DNA of 64,000 nucleotides, from contig NZ_CP116805.1 of assembly GCF_028463845.1 (NCBI RefSeq), forward strand, positions 2,841,001 to 2,905,000, written 5' to 3'. Position 1 is the first letter of the stretch; every line of letters begins with the position of its first letter. Positions 7,404 to 15,661 of this stretch are shown here, one piece after another. The position numbers were made by a program, and so were the translations under genes. Under the pieces are notes generated by a model. It was not told the DNA's origin. It did no database searches and was given only the letters and a program-made list of their open reading frames with translations. This stretch comes from Gimibacter soli (lineage in GTDB: Bacteria > Pseudomonadota > Alphaproteobacteria > Sphingomonadales > Kordiimonadaceae).

Positions 7404-9902
7404 ATGCGCAATTCAATGCGAAAAAAACTGGCTTATTTACTTACATTGTCTTTGGCAATTCTCAGCGGCTGTAATGAGAACACTAATCGCAGCGAGGACA
7501 AGGGCAAGGCGTCCGGAGCAGAACAACCGAACATTTGGCCGCGAGCACAGAAAATTCGCGGATTGACCCCCGATCAGGAATCTAGAATCGAAGAGATTCT
7601 GGCAAGAATGACGCTAGCAGAGAAGGTGGGGCAAGTCATCCAGGCTGACTCGGACTCGGTTAGTCCCGAAGACGTGAGGCGATACAATCTCGGCTCAGTA
7701 CTCAGTGGCGGCAACTCCGCACCCGGCAGTTTACCATATGCAACAGCAGAGGCCTGGATTGAGGCCGCGGATGCCTACTATGAGGCCTCTGTTGATACAA
7801 CTGATGGTGGAGTTGGTATACCTATTATCTGGGGTATTGACGCCGTCCATGGTCATAACAATGTCATTGGCGGAACCATCTTTCCTCATAACATTGCGCT
7901 TGGAGCGGTGAACGACCCTGCCCTTGTCGCTGAGATTGCCGCAATTACAGCGCAAGAGTTGCGCGTAACGGGCCATGATTGGACATTTGCCCCCACCCTT
8001 GCTGTGCCACAGGATGACCGGTGGGGTCGAACCTATGAAGGCTTCAGCGAACTCCCCGCAATCACACAAAAATATGCCAGTGCAATTGTCCTCGGCCTGC
8101 AGGGTGATCCAGACTCAAATACTTTCATGCAAGGCGAAAAAATTATCGCATCTGCCAAGCATTTCGTCGCTGATGGCGGAACCATAGGCGGCCAGGATCA
8201 AGGCAACTCGGAAGCGTCGGAGCGTGAACTCTATGACACACATGGAGCCGCCTACATTGAGGCAATAGAAGCTGGCGCCCAGGTCATAATGGCTTCTTTC
8301 TCGAGCTGGCACGGTCGAAAAATTCACGGCGACAAATATCTTTTGACTGATGTCCTTAAAGCCCAAATCGGCTTCGAAGGCTTTGTTGTCGGCGACTGGA
8401 ACGCTCACGGTCAAGTAGACGGCTGCTCCAATGAAAACTGTCCTACGGCGATCAATGCCGGCCTTGATATGTATATGGCCCCGGACAGCTGGAAAGGGCT
8501 CTATGAGAACCTTCTTTCACAGACCTCCGATGGCACAATTTCACCAGCCAGATTGGATGATGCGGTAAGACGTATTCTAAGAGTAAAAATGCGCGCTGGA
8601 CTGTTTGATCTTGTGAAGCCCTCGGCTCGCCCTCTAGCAGGTGACTCAACAATTCTCGGATCACCTCGCCATAGATCTGTTGCCCGCGAGGCAGTGCGAC
8701 GGTCTCTCGTCCTGTTGAAGAACAATGACAATGTATTGCCAGTAAAGCCTGGCCTCAAGGTTCTTGTTATCGGATCTAGCGCAAACAGCATTTCCGACGC
8801 ATCAGGGGGCTGGACTCTGACGTGGCAAGGTGGCGGCCTTCCTAACAGTGCGTTCCCGAACGGGCAAAGTATCCTGTCCGGTCTTCAGGATGCCATAACA
8901 GATGCAGGGGGCAGCATCGAATATAGCGAAGACGGTAGTTACTCCCAAAAGCCTGATATCGTAATTGCTGTATATGGCGAGAAGCCATATGCGGAATTCC
9001 AGGGTGACGTCCCAACTCTGCTCTACGCGAATCCGGATATACTCGAAAAATTGAGGGAGCTAAAAGCCGCAGAGGTCAAGACTGTCAGCCTTTTCCTGTC
9101 AGGCCGCCCAATGTGGGTCAATCCGTTGCTCAACGCCTCAGACGCCTTTGTTGCAGTTTGGTGGCCAGGAACCGAGGGGGGCGGAATTTCTGACGTCCTC
9201 GTAGCCAACCCCGATGGGACGACTAAACATGATTTCGAAGGCACGCTTTCTTTCTCATGGCCAAAGCATGCCGATCAAAGCCAATTGAACCCCGGCGATC
9301 ATAATTACGACCCACTGTTCAAATATGGTTTTGGGCTGAAGTACGCCACACGGAGCACGCTTGGCGTATTGTCTGAAGATGTAGGCTCAGCAACGACCGG
9401 TCTCAATAAATATATATACTTCACACAAGGCAGGCCCCAAGCCCCGTGGCGGATCAAGGCTCAGAATTCCCAAGCATCTGGTACTGACTTTGATGCACAG
9501 GAAGATGCCCTTTCCATAATTTTCGACGCAACAACTGGCGGGTCCGTCTCAATCTACGGCGAAGTTCCTATCGACCTCTTTAGAGAAATGAATGGCGCAA
9601 TGGAGCTGGCTTTCACATATCGACTCGACGAACAAAACAGCGAGCCAATCCTCTTGACGCTTGGCTGTACTAGCGAGCCGTCTTGCCAGGGTCAGATTGA
9701 TATCTCAAAGGCAATTTCGCAATCCACCAAAGGTGAATGGAGCGATATGCGCGTTAGCCTTTCATGCTTTGCAGCCGTGGGAGCTGACGTGAATGCCGTC
9801 GACCTCCCCTTTGAATTGAGAGGAAGCCGAAATGCGGCGCTGAGTATTGCCAACGTGAGACTGATAGAAGACGCTGACGGCAAGGAAAGTTGCCCAAGGT
9901 GA
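7404..9902 (+). CDS. GH3 family beta-glucosidase, outer lipoprotein (ExoP/BglX-like)
   Basis: About 832 residues from the ATG at 7404, chosen because it follows a purine-rich ribosome site (GGGGAAGGG) and directly begins a lipoprotein signal (MRNSMRKKLAYLLTLSLAIL with lipobox LSGC). The enzyme should therefore be anchored to a membrane outside the cytoplasm. The GH3 N-domain is clear: IPIIWGIDAVHGHNNV, TFAPTLAVPQDDRWGRTYEGF, SAKHFVADGGT, and the nucleophile Asp331 in VVGDWNAHGQV. GH3 domain 2 follows (SLVLLKNNDNVLPV), then a C-terminal beta-domain like that of exo-1,4/1,3-glucanases of the ExoP group. It releases glucose from beta-glucans or cello-oligosaccharides outside the cell, complementing the cytoplasmic phosphorylase. 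A longer frame opens at 7335 but would put 23 residues before the signal peptide. Confidence 0.92.
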   Translation: MRNSMRKKLAYLLTLSLAILSGCNENTNRSEDKGKASGAEQPNIWPRAQKIRGLTPDQESRIEEILARMTLAEKVGQVIQADSDSVSPEDVRRYNLGSVLSGGNSAPGSLPYATAEAWIEAADAYYEASVDTTDGGVGIPIIWGIDAVHGHNNVIGGTIFPHNIALGAVNDPALVAEIAAITAQELRVTGHDWTFAPTLAVPQDDRWGRTYEGFSELPAITQKYASAIVLGLQGDPDSNTFMQGEKIIASAKHFVADGGTIGGQDQGNSEASERELYDTHGAAYIEAIEAGAQVIMASFSSWHGRKIHGDKYLLTDVLKAQIGFEGFVVGDWNAHGQVDGCSNENCPTAINAGLDMYMAPDSWKGLYENLLSQTSDGTISPARLDDAVRRILRVKMRAGLFDLVKPSARPLAGDSTILGSPRHRSVAREAVRRSLVLLKNNDNVLPVKPGLKVLVIGSSANSISDASGGWTLTWQGGGLPNSAFPNGQSILSGLQDAITDAGGSIEYSEDGSYSQKPDIVIAVYGEKPYAEFQGDVPTLLYANPDILEKLRELKAAEVKTVSLFLSGRPMWVNPLLNASDAFVAVWWPGTEGGGISDVLVANPDGTTKHDFEGTLSFSWPKHADQSQLNPGDHNYDPLFKYGFGLKYATRSTLGVLSEDVGSATTGLNKYIYFTQGRPQAPWRIKAQNSQASGTDFDAQEDALSIIFDATTGGSVSIYGEVPIDLFREMNGAMELAFTYRLDEQNSEPILLTLGCTSEPSCQGQIDISKAISQSTKGEWSDMRVSLSCFAAVGADVNAVDLPFELRGSRNAALSIANVRLIEDADGKESCPR

Positions 9903-10120
9903 CTGCAGCAGCGTCGTCAACCAGTGTCCTCCCGTTTTTGGAAGGACAATCCTCACCAGATCTAATTTGCATTTCAAAGTACGCGCACTGCTGCTGCCAT
10001 TCCCGCGCGCGGATCTCAATACCTCCCAATGTCCTTCACCCAACTCTGGCCATGTGAAGGACAATGGCGCCTTGGCTTAAATAGATGCTTTGCATTGCCT
10101 CCCAGCCAACGCGCAACTCA

Positions 10121-10164
10121 GGACACGTCCTGCCCCCTCCAACTCAGGACGTGTCCATTTTTTT
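10121..10164 (+). terminator. Rho-independent terminator after the GH3 gene
   Basis: Arms GGACACGTCCTG (10121-10132) and CAGGACGTGTCC (10145-10156) pair perfectly over 12 bases and are followed by seven T. It ends plus-strand transcription from GH3. The rest of the gap 9903-10259 holds nothing else that I can identify. Confidence 0.8.
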
Positions 10165-10259
10165 GTGTTCGGGGGCGTACGTCTGCTTAGCAATTTGTGA
10201 GAGATACAAGTCCTAAACTTCAGCCCGACTCTCCCAAGCGCACCCACCAGTTGCGGATT

Positions 10260-10577
10260 TCAGCCAGTGCAATATTGCATTAGCTCAACGGGTGCACCGT
10301 CAACTTCAATGAAAGCAACCATCAATCCCGGAGAAGGGCTGTTCGGTTCAATAAGGACCTTTTGGGTGGCTATGGCTTTCATGAGATCATCAACCTCAAA
10401 CGCCACATGCGGAACGGTTTTCACCAGATCTGGATATGGCGCGTCGTCGTCAAAACGCATCCATTGGATGCCAAATTGATTCGCTTCATGGTCGCTGACC
10501 GTCATCTTCAGGTGCGGCAAATAAATCTCGCCTTGGAACCGATCGGTGGTCGGAATTCCTAAATGACTGAACTTCAT
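10260..10577 (-). CDS. VOC (glyoxalase/bleomycin-resistance fold) family protein
   Basis: About 105 residues from the ATG at 10577, which follows a strong AGGGGGAAA ribosome site; a longer frame reaches 10634 but lacks one. The pattern is that of a single vicinal-oxygen-chelate domain: MKFSHLGIPTTD with the first metal-ligand His, VPHVAFEVDDLMKAI with the second, and VDGAPVELMQY with the Glu. Such proteins dimerise and bind a divalent metal; the substrate cannot be told. It lies downstream of the gluconokinase on the same strand (117-base gap), so it may be co-transcribed with the sugar-acid genes. Confidence 0.72.
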   Translation of the reverse strand: MKFSHLGIPTTDRFQGEIYLPHLKMTVSDHEANQFGIQWMRFDDDAPYPDLVKTVPHVAFEVDDLMKAIATQKVLIEPNSPSPGLMVAFIEVDGAPVELMQYCTG

Positions 10578-10694
10578 AAATTTCCCCCTGTGCGTCGTCA
10601 CAAGACCACAACTTACCTCATTTCTGACCTGCAATGCGGTCTACAACCCATATGCGCCGGGCCTTAATGTTGGTACTATGTCTCTCGATAATTC

Positions 10695-11231
10695 TTAGAT
10701 TTCGGGACCATTGAGATCAGCGTTGCAACGCGATCTATCATAGGCAAGCTTCGCGAGGATATCCCTAACCTGATCATCGGGCCCTAAATGTCCATCAACA
10801 AAAATTACACTCTCATCTTCGGTTGGCCGTTCAAAAATTTCGAGCTGACTATCGAGCATTTTCTCAGACATAAAATGCCCTTTGCGGCGCATGAGGCGTT
10901 CTCTCAGGACACTTTCCTCGAGTTCTGCCAAAACAAACACCACTGATTCATCATGTAGCCTCAAAAGGTTCCTGTATTTTTTCTTCAATGCTGAGCAAGA
11001 AACAACAACACCGGCCTTCTTATGTTCAGACAAAACAAAACCGACATTGCTCAGGAATCCGAACCTGTCTTCATCATTAAGTGGTTGTCCGGACGACATT
11101 TTCTCGAGATTTGACTGGGGATGCAGGTCATCACCCTCCACGAAATTCAACCGCAGAGCCCGAGCCAATCCCTTGCCGAGAGTCGATTTGCCGGAACCGC
11201 AAACTCCTATCACCACCACAGAAACCGCCAT
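10695..11231 (-). CDS. gntK: Gluconokinase (GntK family)
   Basis: A 178-residue kinase of the usual gluconokinase length. It has the P-loop GVCGSGKST at the N-terminus, the gluconate-site region FVEGDDLHPQSNLEKMSSGQPLND, EDRFGFL, and CSALKKKYRNLLR, all signatures of thermoresistant-type gluconokinases. It converts D-gluconate plus ATP to 6-phosphogluconate, feeding the Entner-Doudoroff or pentose-phosphate route. Its presence in a locus with a GH94 phosphorylase supports an aldonic disaccharide as substrate, since phosphorolysis of cellobionate yields gluconate. No gluconate transporter or regulator lies beside it. Confidence 0.9.
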   Translation of the reverse strand: MAVSVVVIGVCGSGKSTLGKGLARALRLNFVEGDDLHPQSNLEKMSSGQPLNDEDRFGFLSNVGFVLSEHKKAGVVVSCSALKKKYRNLLRLHDESVVFVLAELEESVLRERLMRRKGHFMSEKMLDSQLEIFERPTEDESVIFVDGHLGPDDQVRDILAKLAYDRSRCNADLNGPEI

Positions 11232-11661
11232 TACGCATACCTTTTGCCCGTCCCCAAAAAATGAAGACCGAAATTTGCCAAGTCAGAGAGAGAGGTCAAG
11301 GAAACAGGGCCACGTAAATGGCCATCAAGAATGATTGATGCTCAAAAAGAACCGCCCCTTACTCTCACACCGAAATGAATATCATAAATCAAAACAAGAG
11401 ACTAACATCTGGTTGCTATAGGCCGATCTATTGTAATTTGATCACTCCGCGTGCCTGACGCCGTGAAGCTTCGCGCCACAAGCAACCCCTTTGACACCGA
11501 GCTTCCAGCGCCGCTGCCCCGGCACCGAAGGCGGGCTCATCAGAACCGCTTACACCCTCGATGGCGTAAATCTGGCGCAGTCAGAAAAAGTGGGGTTTTG
11601 GGGCAGGAAAGAACAGTGAAAAGGGGCCGGCAATCCGCAGCCGGCCCCTTTCCTTCTGACG
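11232..11661. other. Intergenic boundary between the sugar locus and the mobilisation module
   Basis: 430 bases without a credible gene. The left half is AT-rich and probably carries the gluconokinase promoter. From about 11450 the composition turns GC-rich like the genes to the right, suggesting a junction between two pieces of DNA of different origin. The terminator of the AAA+ gene lies at 11620-11651. Confidence 0.5.
11620..11651 (-). terminator. Terminator of the AAA+ ATPase gene
   Basis: AAAGGGGCCGGC (11620-11631) pairs with GCCGGCCCCTTT (11640-11651) around an 8-base loop. On the minus strand the stem ends in a run of T, just after the stop of the AAA+ gene at 11662. Confidence 0.75.
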
Positions 11662-13068
11662 TCAGTGCGGCGCCAGATCGCGCCGGACGTCCGCAGCATA
11701 AAGGTCTTCCACCATCCTTCGAATGACCCTCAAATCCCGGCCCTTCCCGTAGGTTCCTGCGAGCGCATCCATCACGCTATCCGGGAGCGGCTCGAAGAAG
11801 CGCGGATCGACGCCGATGTCTGCCGCGACGCCCGCGGCGATCGCCGGGATCAGGCGATAGAGATCATCGGGCTCCGGGCCGTTCCACTCAATCACCCGCA
11901 AGCGCGACCGCAAGGGCGCTTCAATGCTGTCTTCGCTGTTGGCAATCAGCACCCAGTTCAAGTTTGTCAGGTCGATTACGCCTTGCAGGCACTCATCATA
12001 ATAGTTTCGGGCGCTCTCGGGCTCGAGGAAGGAGAGGAGCGTATTTTGCACCGATCCGTTGCGACTTGACCGCGAGGCCTTTTCGACTTCATCGATGACC
12101 AGCAGGCCATTGGCGACTTTCTCAGCTGCCATGAATTTGGCGGGGAGCGAGGGCACAGCGCTCGACCAGCCCGCCGCGGTCCCGGCGAGCGTCCGGTTAT
12201 CGCTATTGCCGCCCACCCCATGAAGCACGGACGGCACACCGGCGAGCTCTGCCAACCGCCGGGCGAAGCGGGTCTTGCCGACCCCGGGCGGACCGACCAG
12301 CAACAGGGGTGGCAAGCGAAAGGCGGCCTGCCCATGTGCGGCCCTCAGAAGCAAGGCATCAACCACAGTTTTGATGGCCGACCTAGCGTAGAAGAACTCG
12401 GTTTCAAGGGCCGCCTGCAAGCCCGCGAGATCAGGGGTTTGTTTCAGTTCGAGCGGCTGCACCAATGACTGGCACCAAGTATAATCAGCGTCCCGACTTT
12501 TGGGCGGGTTGATGGTTTGGGCGACCTGGACAGCTTGGATGCCGGAGGCGATTGGGGCTTTGGGGGCGGTTTCGAACCGAGCCCAGAAAGACAGGTCCTC
12601 GTAGGTGTCGAGCGGTTGATCGAGCAGATATCCCGCCGGCTGCACCGCTTCCCAGGCGGTCAGCGCCTGATCAACACGGCCGAAAGCAAGCTTAGCTTTC
12701 GGACTTACCTCAGCCCATTCTTCCAGCCGGTCCCGGACTGCCATTCGGCGCGTGAGGCTTGCTCCCTCCGCTGCGAACGCCCCTTCGAGAGCATCGATCA
12801 ACCGGTTCGTGGCCGCTTCACAGCCCAAGCTAGCCGCGAGCGCGATCAGCAGCATCTGATGATCAGAACTGACGTCGCAAGCCCGGTCAAAAGACGTTGC
12901 CAATCTGAAGAGAGCATCAGGTGAGGTCTTGAAAAAGCGCGCGGACCAGGCACTCACCGCATCAGTACACATGGTCAAATAATAATAGATAGCCTGCTCG
13001 CGGGCCGCCAATTGCCGGGCGCTCAGGCGCCACCACCATTCAGGCGTTGATGAAATTCTATCGTTCAT
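11662..13068 (-). CDS. Lon-like AAA+ ATPase lacking a protease domain
   Basis: About 468 residues from the ATG at 13068, which lies nine bases after GGGAG; the in-frame GTG three codons earlier touches that site and is unlikely. The N-terminal 220 residues are helical and not recognisable as the Lon substrate domain. The AAA+ core resembles that of Lon: Walker A LLLVGPPGVGKT (about 256-266), LHGVGGNSDNRTLAGTAAGW, Walker B GLLVIDEVEKASR, then NTLLSFLEPESARNYYDE and arginine finger LRSRLRVIEW. The protein stops after the small AAA domain, so no Ser-Lys protease is present. It probably acts as an unfoldase or remodelling ATPase. It sits alone between the hairpin-rich spacer and the sugar locus, on the strand of the mob genes. 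Confidence 0.8.
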   Translation of the reverse strand: MNDRISSTPEWWWRLSARQLAAREQAIYYYLTMCTDAVSAWSARFFKTSPDALFRLATSFDRACDVSSDHQMLLIALAASLGCEAATNRLIDALEGAFAAEGASLTRRMAVRDRLEEWAEVSPKAKLAFGRVDQALTAWEAVQPAGYLLDQPLDTYEDLSFWARFETAPKAPIASGIQAVQVAQTINPPKSRDADYTWCQSLVQPLELKQTPDLAGLQAALETEFFYARSAIKTVVDALLLRAAHGQAAFRLPPLLLVGPPGVGKTRFARRLAELAGVPSVLHGVGGNSDNRTLAGTAAGWSSAVPSLPAKFMAAEKVANGLLVIDEVEKASRSSRNGSVQNTLLSFLEPESARNYYDECLQGVIDLTNLNWVLIANSEDSIEAPLRSRLRVIEWNGPEPDDLYRLIPAIAAGVAADIGVDPRFFEPLPDSVMDALAGTYGKGRDLRVIRRMVEDLYAADVRRDLAPH

Positions 13069-13926
13069 AAAGATCACTCCCTGCCCCGGCGGCCAGAGGC
13101 ACCATGGGCATCCAAAAAAATTGAGGGGGGGGGTGGGAGAGATGCGGCATCGCTGCCGGGAACTTCTGAGGCCTATGCGGCCGCACCCTCCGCCGGTTTG
13201 GGGCGGTGGGTCATATAAGGTTGGGGAGTTGGGGAACGGTCGCGCGTGCCGCGCCGACCGTTTGGGTCGGACGTTGGTTTTTTTGGGACTGGTGCTTCGC
13301 TAGGGTCATGTGGGGACTTTGAGGGATGTTTGGGGCAAAATCGGGATGAGGTGTTGGGGCCTTTGGCCCGTCAGGCTATTCGGTGACATGTCTGATCATA
13401 AAAACGCTTCATCACCGCACCCAATCAGGCAAAGGGCAGCGTGAAGGGAAGCGACATGTTCGGCGACATGCTGAGGAGCCAAGCGAGGATCATCAACATG
13501 GAATTCGAGAGCAGGTGGTCGCGCATCGACATTCGATATCTCCGTAAGTCATTGATCGATATACATAATATACATTTAAACGAGTATTTGATCAACTTAA
13601 TAATGTAAATTAACCGCCTGAATATAAAGAAATTTGGGGCTGCGCCCGCGCTCCGTTCCACCCCGTTGGTGCCCGCCCCTCGGTCGGTGGGATGGAGATG
13701 TTGGTTGCCCGCTGGCGCGGGCGGCGGTTGGGTTTTGGCGCAGGGCCACCCTCGTGGCGCCCCGATCCCCATGGGATCGGGGGACAAGGGCCTTTGGCCC
13801 GCAGCCCGAAGACAAAAGTCAAGGCGCCCGGGACCCAAGCCGCGTGCCCGCACGCGACTTGGGAGGCGCCGAACCGCCAACACGGGCGGGCCGAACAAAA
13901 ATCAGCCTTCCCGTGCTGGTCACCGA
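13069..13926. other. Hairpin-rich spacer between the AAA+ gene and the mob genes
   Basis: 858 bases with no convincing gene apart from one possible small frame (13441-13608). The first part is G-rich (a run of nine G near 13128-13136). An AT-rich block spans 13540-13630. The last 300 bases are very GC-rich with strong inverted repeats: CCCCGATCCC/GGGATCGGGG (13760-13782) and a compound stem 13823-13870 (GGCGCC, CCCAAG and CGCGTGC each paired). The near-palindrome GGGCCTTTGGCCCG occurs twice, at 13357-13370 and 13788-13801. The layout could be a replication or transfer locus or a regulatory spacer; no repeats of iteron type were seen. Confidence 0.5.
13441..13608 (+). CDS. Possible small protein, 55 residues (uncertain)
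   Basis: A GTG-started frame (or ATG at 13456, MFGDMLRSQARIINMEF) runs to TAA at 13606-13608, with AAAGGG about ten bases upstream of the GTG. The product would be charged and Ile-rich, ending in the AT-rich block. I do not recognise it, and nothing beyond frame and ribosome site supports it. Confidence 0.22.
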   Translation: MKGSDMFGDMLRSQARIINMEFESRWSRIDIRYLRKSLIDIHNIHLNEYLINLIM

Positions 13927-14160
13927 TCAATCCGTCAGGTCGGACATGATGCTCCGCCTTATCCCGAAACGACGCCGCAGTGCAGAAAGATCGGTGCTCA
14001 GCGCATTCACCCGCTGCTCGCTCTCATCCAGTCTGCGGAGAATGGCCTGGTTCGTATTGTTCATCTCCCTGACCGCGTCGATCAGCTCGCGCTCCAAGGG
14101 TGTCATGATGGGCCCGGGCCGGGTCTTGCCGGTGTCCGGGATTTCTCTTTTCTCTTTCAT
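13927..14160 (-). CDS. Small coiled-coil protein of the mob module
   Basis: A 77-residue hydrophilic protein. After a Pro/Lys-rich leader (MKEKREIPDTGKTRPGP) it has a heptad-like helix (ELIDAVREMNNTNQAILRRL, then SEQRVNALSTDLSALRR), expected to form a short coiled coil. The ATG follows AAAGG closely. It overlaps the 3' end of the relaxase frame by 137 bases in another frame, and a TGA in its own frame lies only three bases before its ATG. This suggests that the relaxase originally ended there. Function unknown; small helical partners of relaxases are common. Confidence 0.55.
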   Translation of the reverse strand: MKEKREIPDTGKTRPGPIMTPLERELIDAVREMNNTNQAILRRLDESEQRVNALSTDLSALRRRFGIRRSIMSDLTD

Positions 14161-15661
14161 GTCTCAGCCTTTCGTTTTCTTTGGTCCAGGTTTGGCGATA
14201 AAGGGCAGCCACGCCTTCATCGTCGGTGATCAGTTCAATGTGCATTTGGGCAAGGGCGACAGCCGCATGCCGTTGAAACTCGGCGCCGCCTCTCAGGCGA
14301 ACGGCCGACCAACCTTTTGCCCTCGCGAGCGCCGCCATCAGCAGGGCGGCGTCTTCCGTCACCTGAGACGTCGTCAGGCGCTCCCCTTCATCCCTGATGT
14401 GAACGACCCCCTTGGGGGCGGCGGGGTCAATCAAGGTAATCCTCGATGGCACGGCCCAGAGGACACGATCGTAGAGCCTTTTTGGGATGAGCGGTCGGAC
14501 GCTTGTCGACAACCGGATACAACGCAACATCTCGTCGCTGCCGGTCATCGGATCGTTAAGGTCATTCCCGACATTCCGGACGACACATTCCATTGACGCG
14601 GCATGATCGCGCGGGACTGTCGGCAGGGATCGGCCGGCATTCCAGGCTGCAACCTCTTCGACGCTCGGGGCGACCAATGGCTCAAACTCGACCGGTCGTC
14701 CCCTGCCCTCCTTCAGCCGAGCAGCTCGATACTTTTTGACGATGCCGTCCCGCCAATCCGCATAGGCCGCGTCATATTCCGCCGCGGCTTGCTCTGCCGT
14801 TTTGCGCGACTTGCTCTTCTTCAGCGACAGCAACGCTTCCCGGGAGGTAAAGGCTGCCGAAAACAACAGACCTTTCAAGCGGTGCTTTTCACCCGCCTCA
14901 TCAACCAGGGTGAAATAGTCCTCTCCGATCCGGTTGACCCGCCAACCCGCCTGCAGGAACCAGTCGATCACGTCCGCCCGGCAAGTAAACCGCCCTTCCA
15001 GAAACTCACGCTCTGCCGACAACATGAGATCAAGTTTGACATTGCGGTATTCCTTTCCAAACCGCTTCGCCTCAGCCGATTGCTTGAGGATATGATCCGG
15101 CGCCTTCACATTGCGACGCCGCGCGGGATCTCGCGGGTCGGCCCATCCCATCTCAAAGTTCCACTTGTCCTCGAACGTATTCCAGAGCTTGCGTGATTTG
15201 GGCCCTGGGGGATGGGGATTGAAGGACCGCACTTCGCCATTCGCAAATACGATCATATTTGGGCAAAGAAAGTTGAGTTCCAATCGCCCGGTATGCCAGT
15301 GGGCAACCCACAAAAAGGGCGGCCATTCCTCTCTTGGAACTCCGGCAAATGCGGTCTCTGGAAACTCGCCCATGAAACGGTTGATCACCGCCCAAGAGGC
15401 CCTGTCTCGCGCCAGAACTTCATCCACCGGAATATCATCCCGGTGGAACGAAGCTACAGCACTGAAATAGCTTTGCGCATAAGGGGTGGCCGCGATCGCA
15501 GCCGCGACCACTCGTGGATCCCCCCACAACACCTCGGGCGGCGGGTCTCGCTCGATCCATTCACCATCTTTCAGGACCTCCAGCGCCTTAAGATAGGCGA
15601 GCGCCGCCGTACCATTCGGGTCAGTTACCGACCGATCCTTTTTATCCGGCAGCACCATCAT
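14024..15661 (-). CDS. Relaxase (MobA/MOB_P-like) with C-terminal LPD7-type domain
   Basis: A 545-residue protein that I read as a DNA-nicking relaxase of a mobilisable element. YFSAVASFHRDDIPVDEVL (about 65-83) resembles the strand before the relaxase helix, and WVAHWHTGRLELNFLCPN (about 118-135) matches the metal-binding H-x-H...N motif, followed by GEVRSFNPHPPGP. The far part (LLMAALARAKGWSAVRLRGG..FQRHAAVALAQMHIEL) resembles the large polyvalent protein domain LPD7. Its start overlaps the MobC-like stop by four bases. The last 46 residues are low-complexity and overlap the coiled-coil gene in another frame, so the true C-terminus may have been altered by a frameshift. The assignment is by motif only. 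Confidence 0.7.
   Translation of the reverse strand: MMVLPDKKDRSVTDPNGTAALAYLKALEVLKDGEWIERDPPPEVLWGDPRVVAAAIAATPYAQSYFSAVASFHRDDIPVDEVLARDRASWAVINRFMGEFPETAFAGVPREEWPPFLWVAHWHTGRLELNFLCPNMIVFANGEVRSFNPHPPGPKSRKLWNTFEDKWNFEMGWADPRDPARRRNVKAPDHILKQSAEAKRFGKEYRNVKLDLMLSAEREFLEGRFTCRADVIDWFLQAGWRVNRIGEDYFTLVDEAGEKHRLKGLLFSAAFTSREALLSLKKSKSRKTAEQAAAEYDAAYADWRDGIVKKYRAARLKEGRGRPVEFEPLVAPSVEEVAAWNAGRSLPTVPRDHAASMECVVRNVGNDLNDPMTGSDEMLRCIRLSTSVRPLIPKRLYDRVLWAVPSRITLIDPAAPKGVVHIRDEGERLTTSQVTEDAALLMAALARAKGWSAVRLRGGAEFQRHAAVALAQMHIELITDDEGVAALYRQTWTKENERLRHEREKRNPGHRQDPARAHHDTLGARADRRGQGDEQYEPGHSPQTG

Noticed and set aside
10121..10156. Long inverted repeat as a transposon end
   Set aside because: It is followed by a T-run right after the GH3 gene and behaves as an intrinsic terminator; no transposase or target duplication is nearby.
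13425..13898. A 157-codon minus-strand frame in the hairpin-rich spacer
   Set aside because: Its composition is low-complexity (Pro/Arg/Gly-rich), it crosses an AT-rich block, and it shows no family motif.
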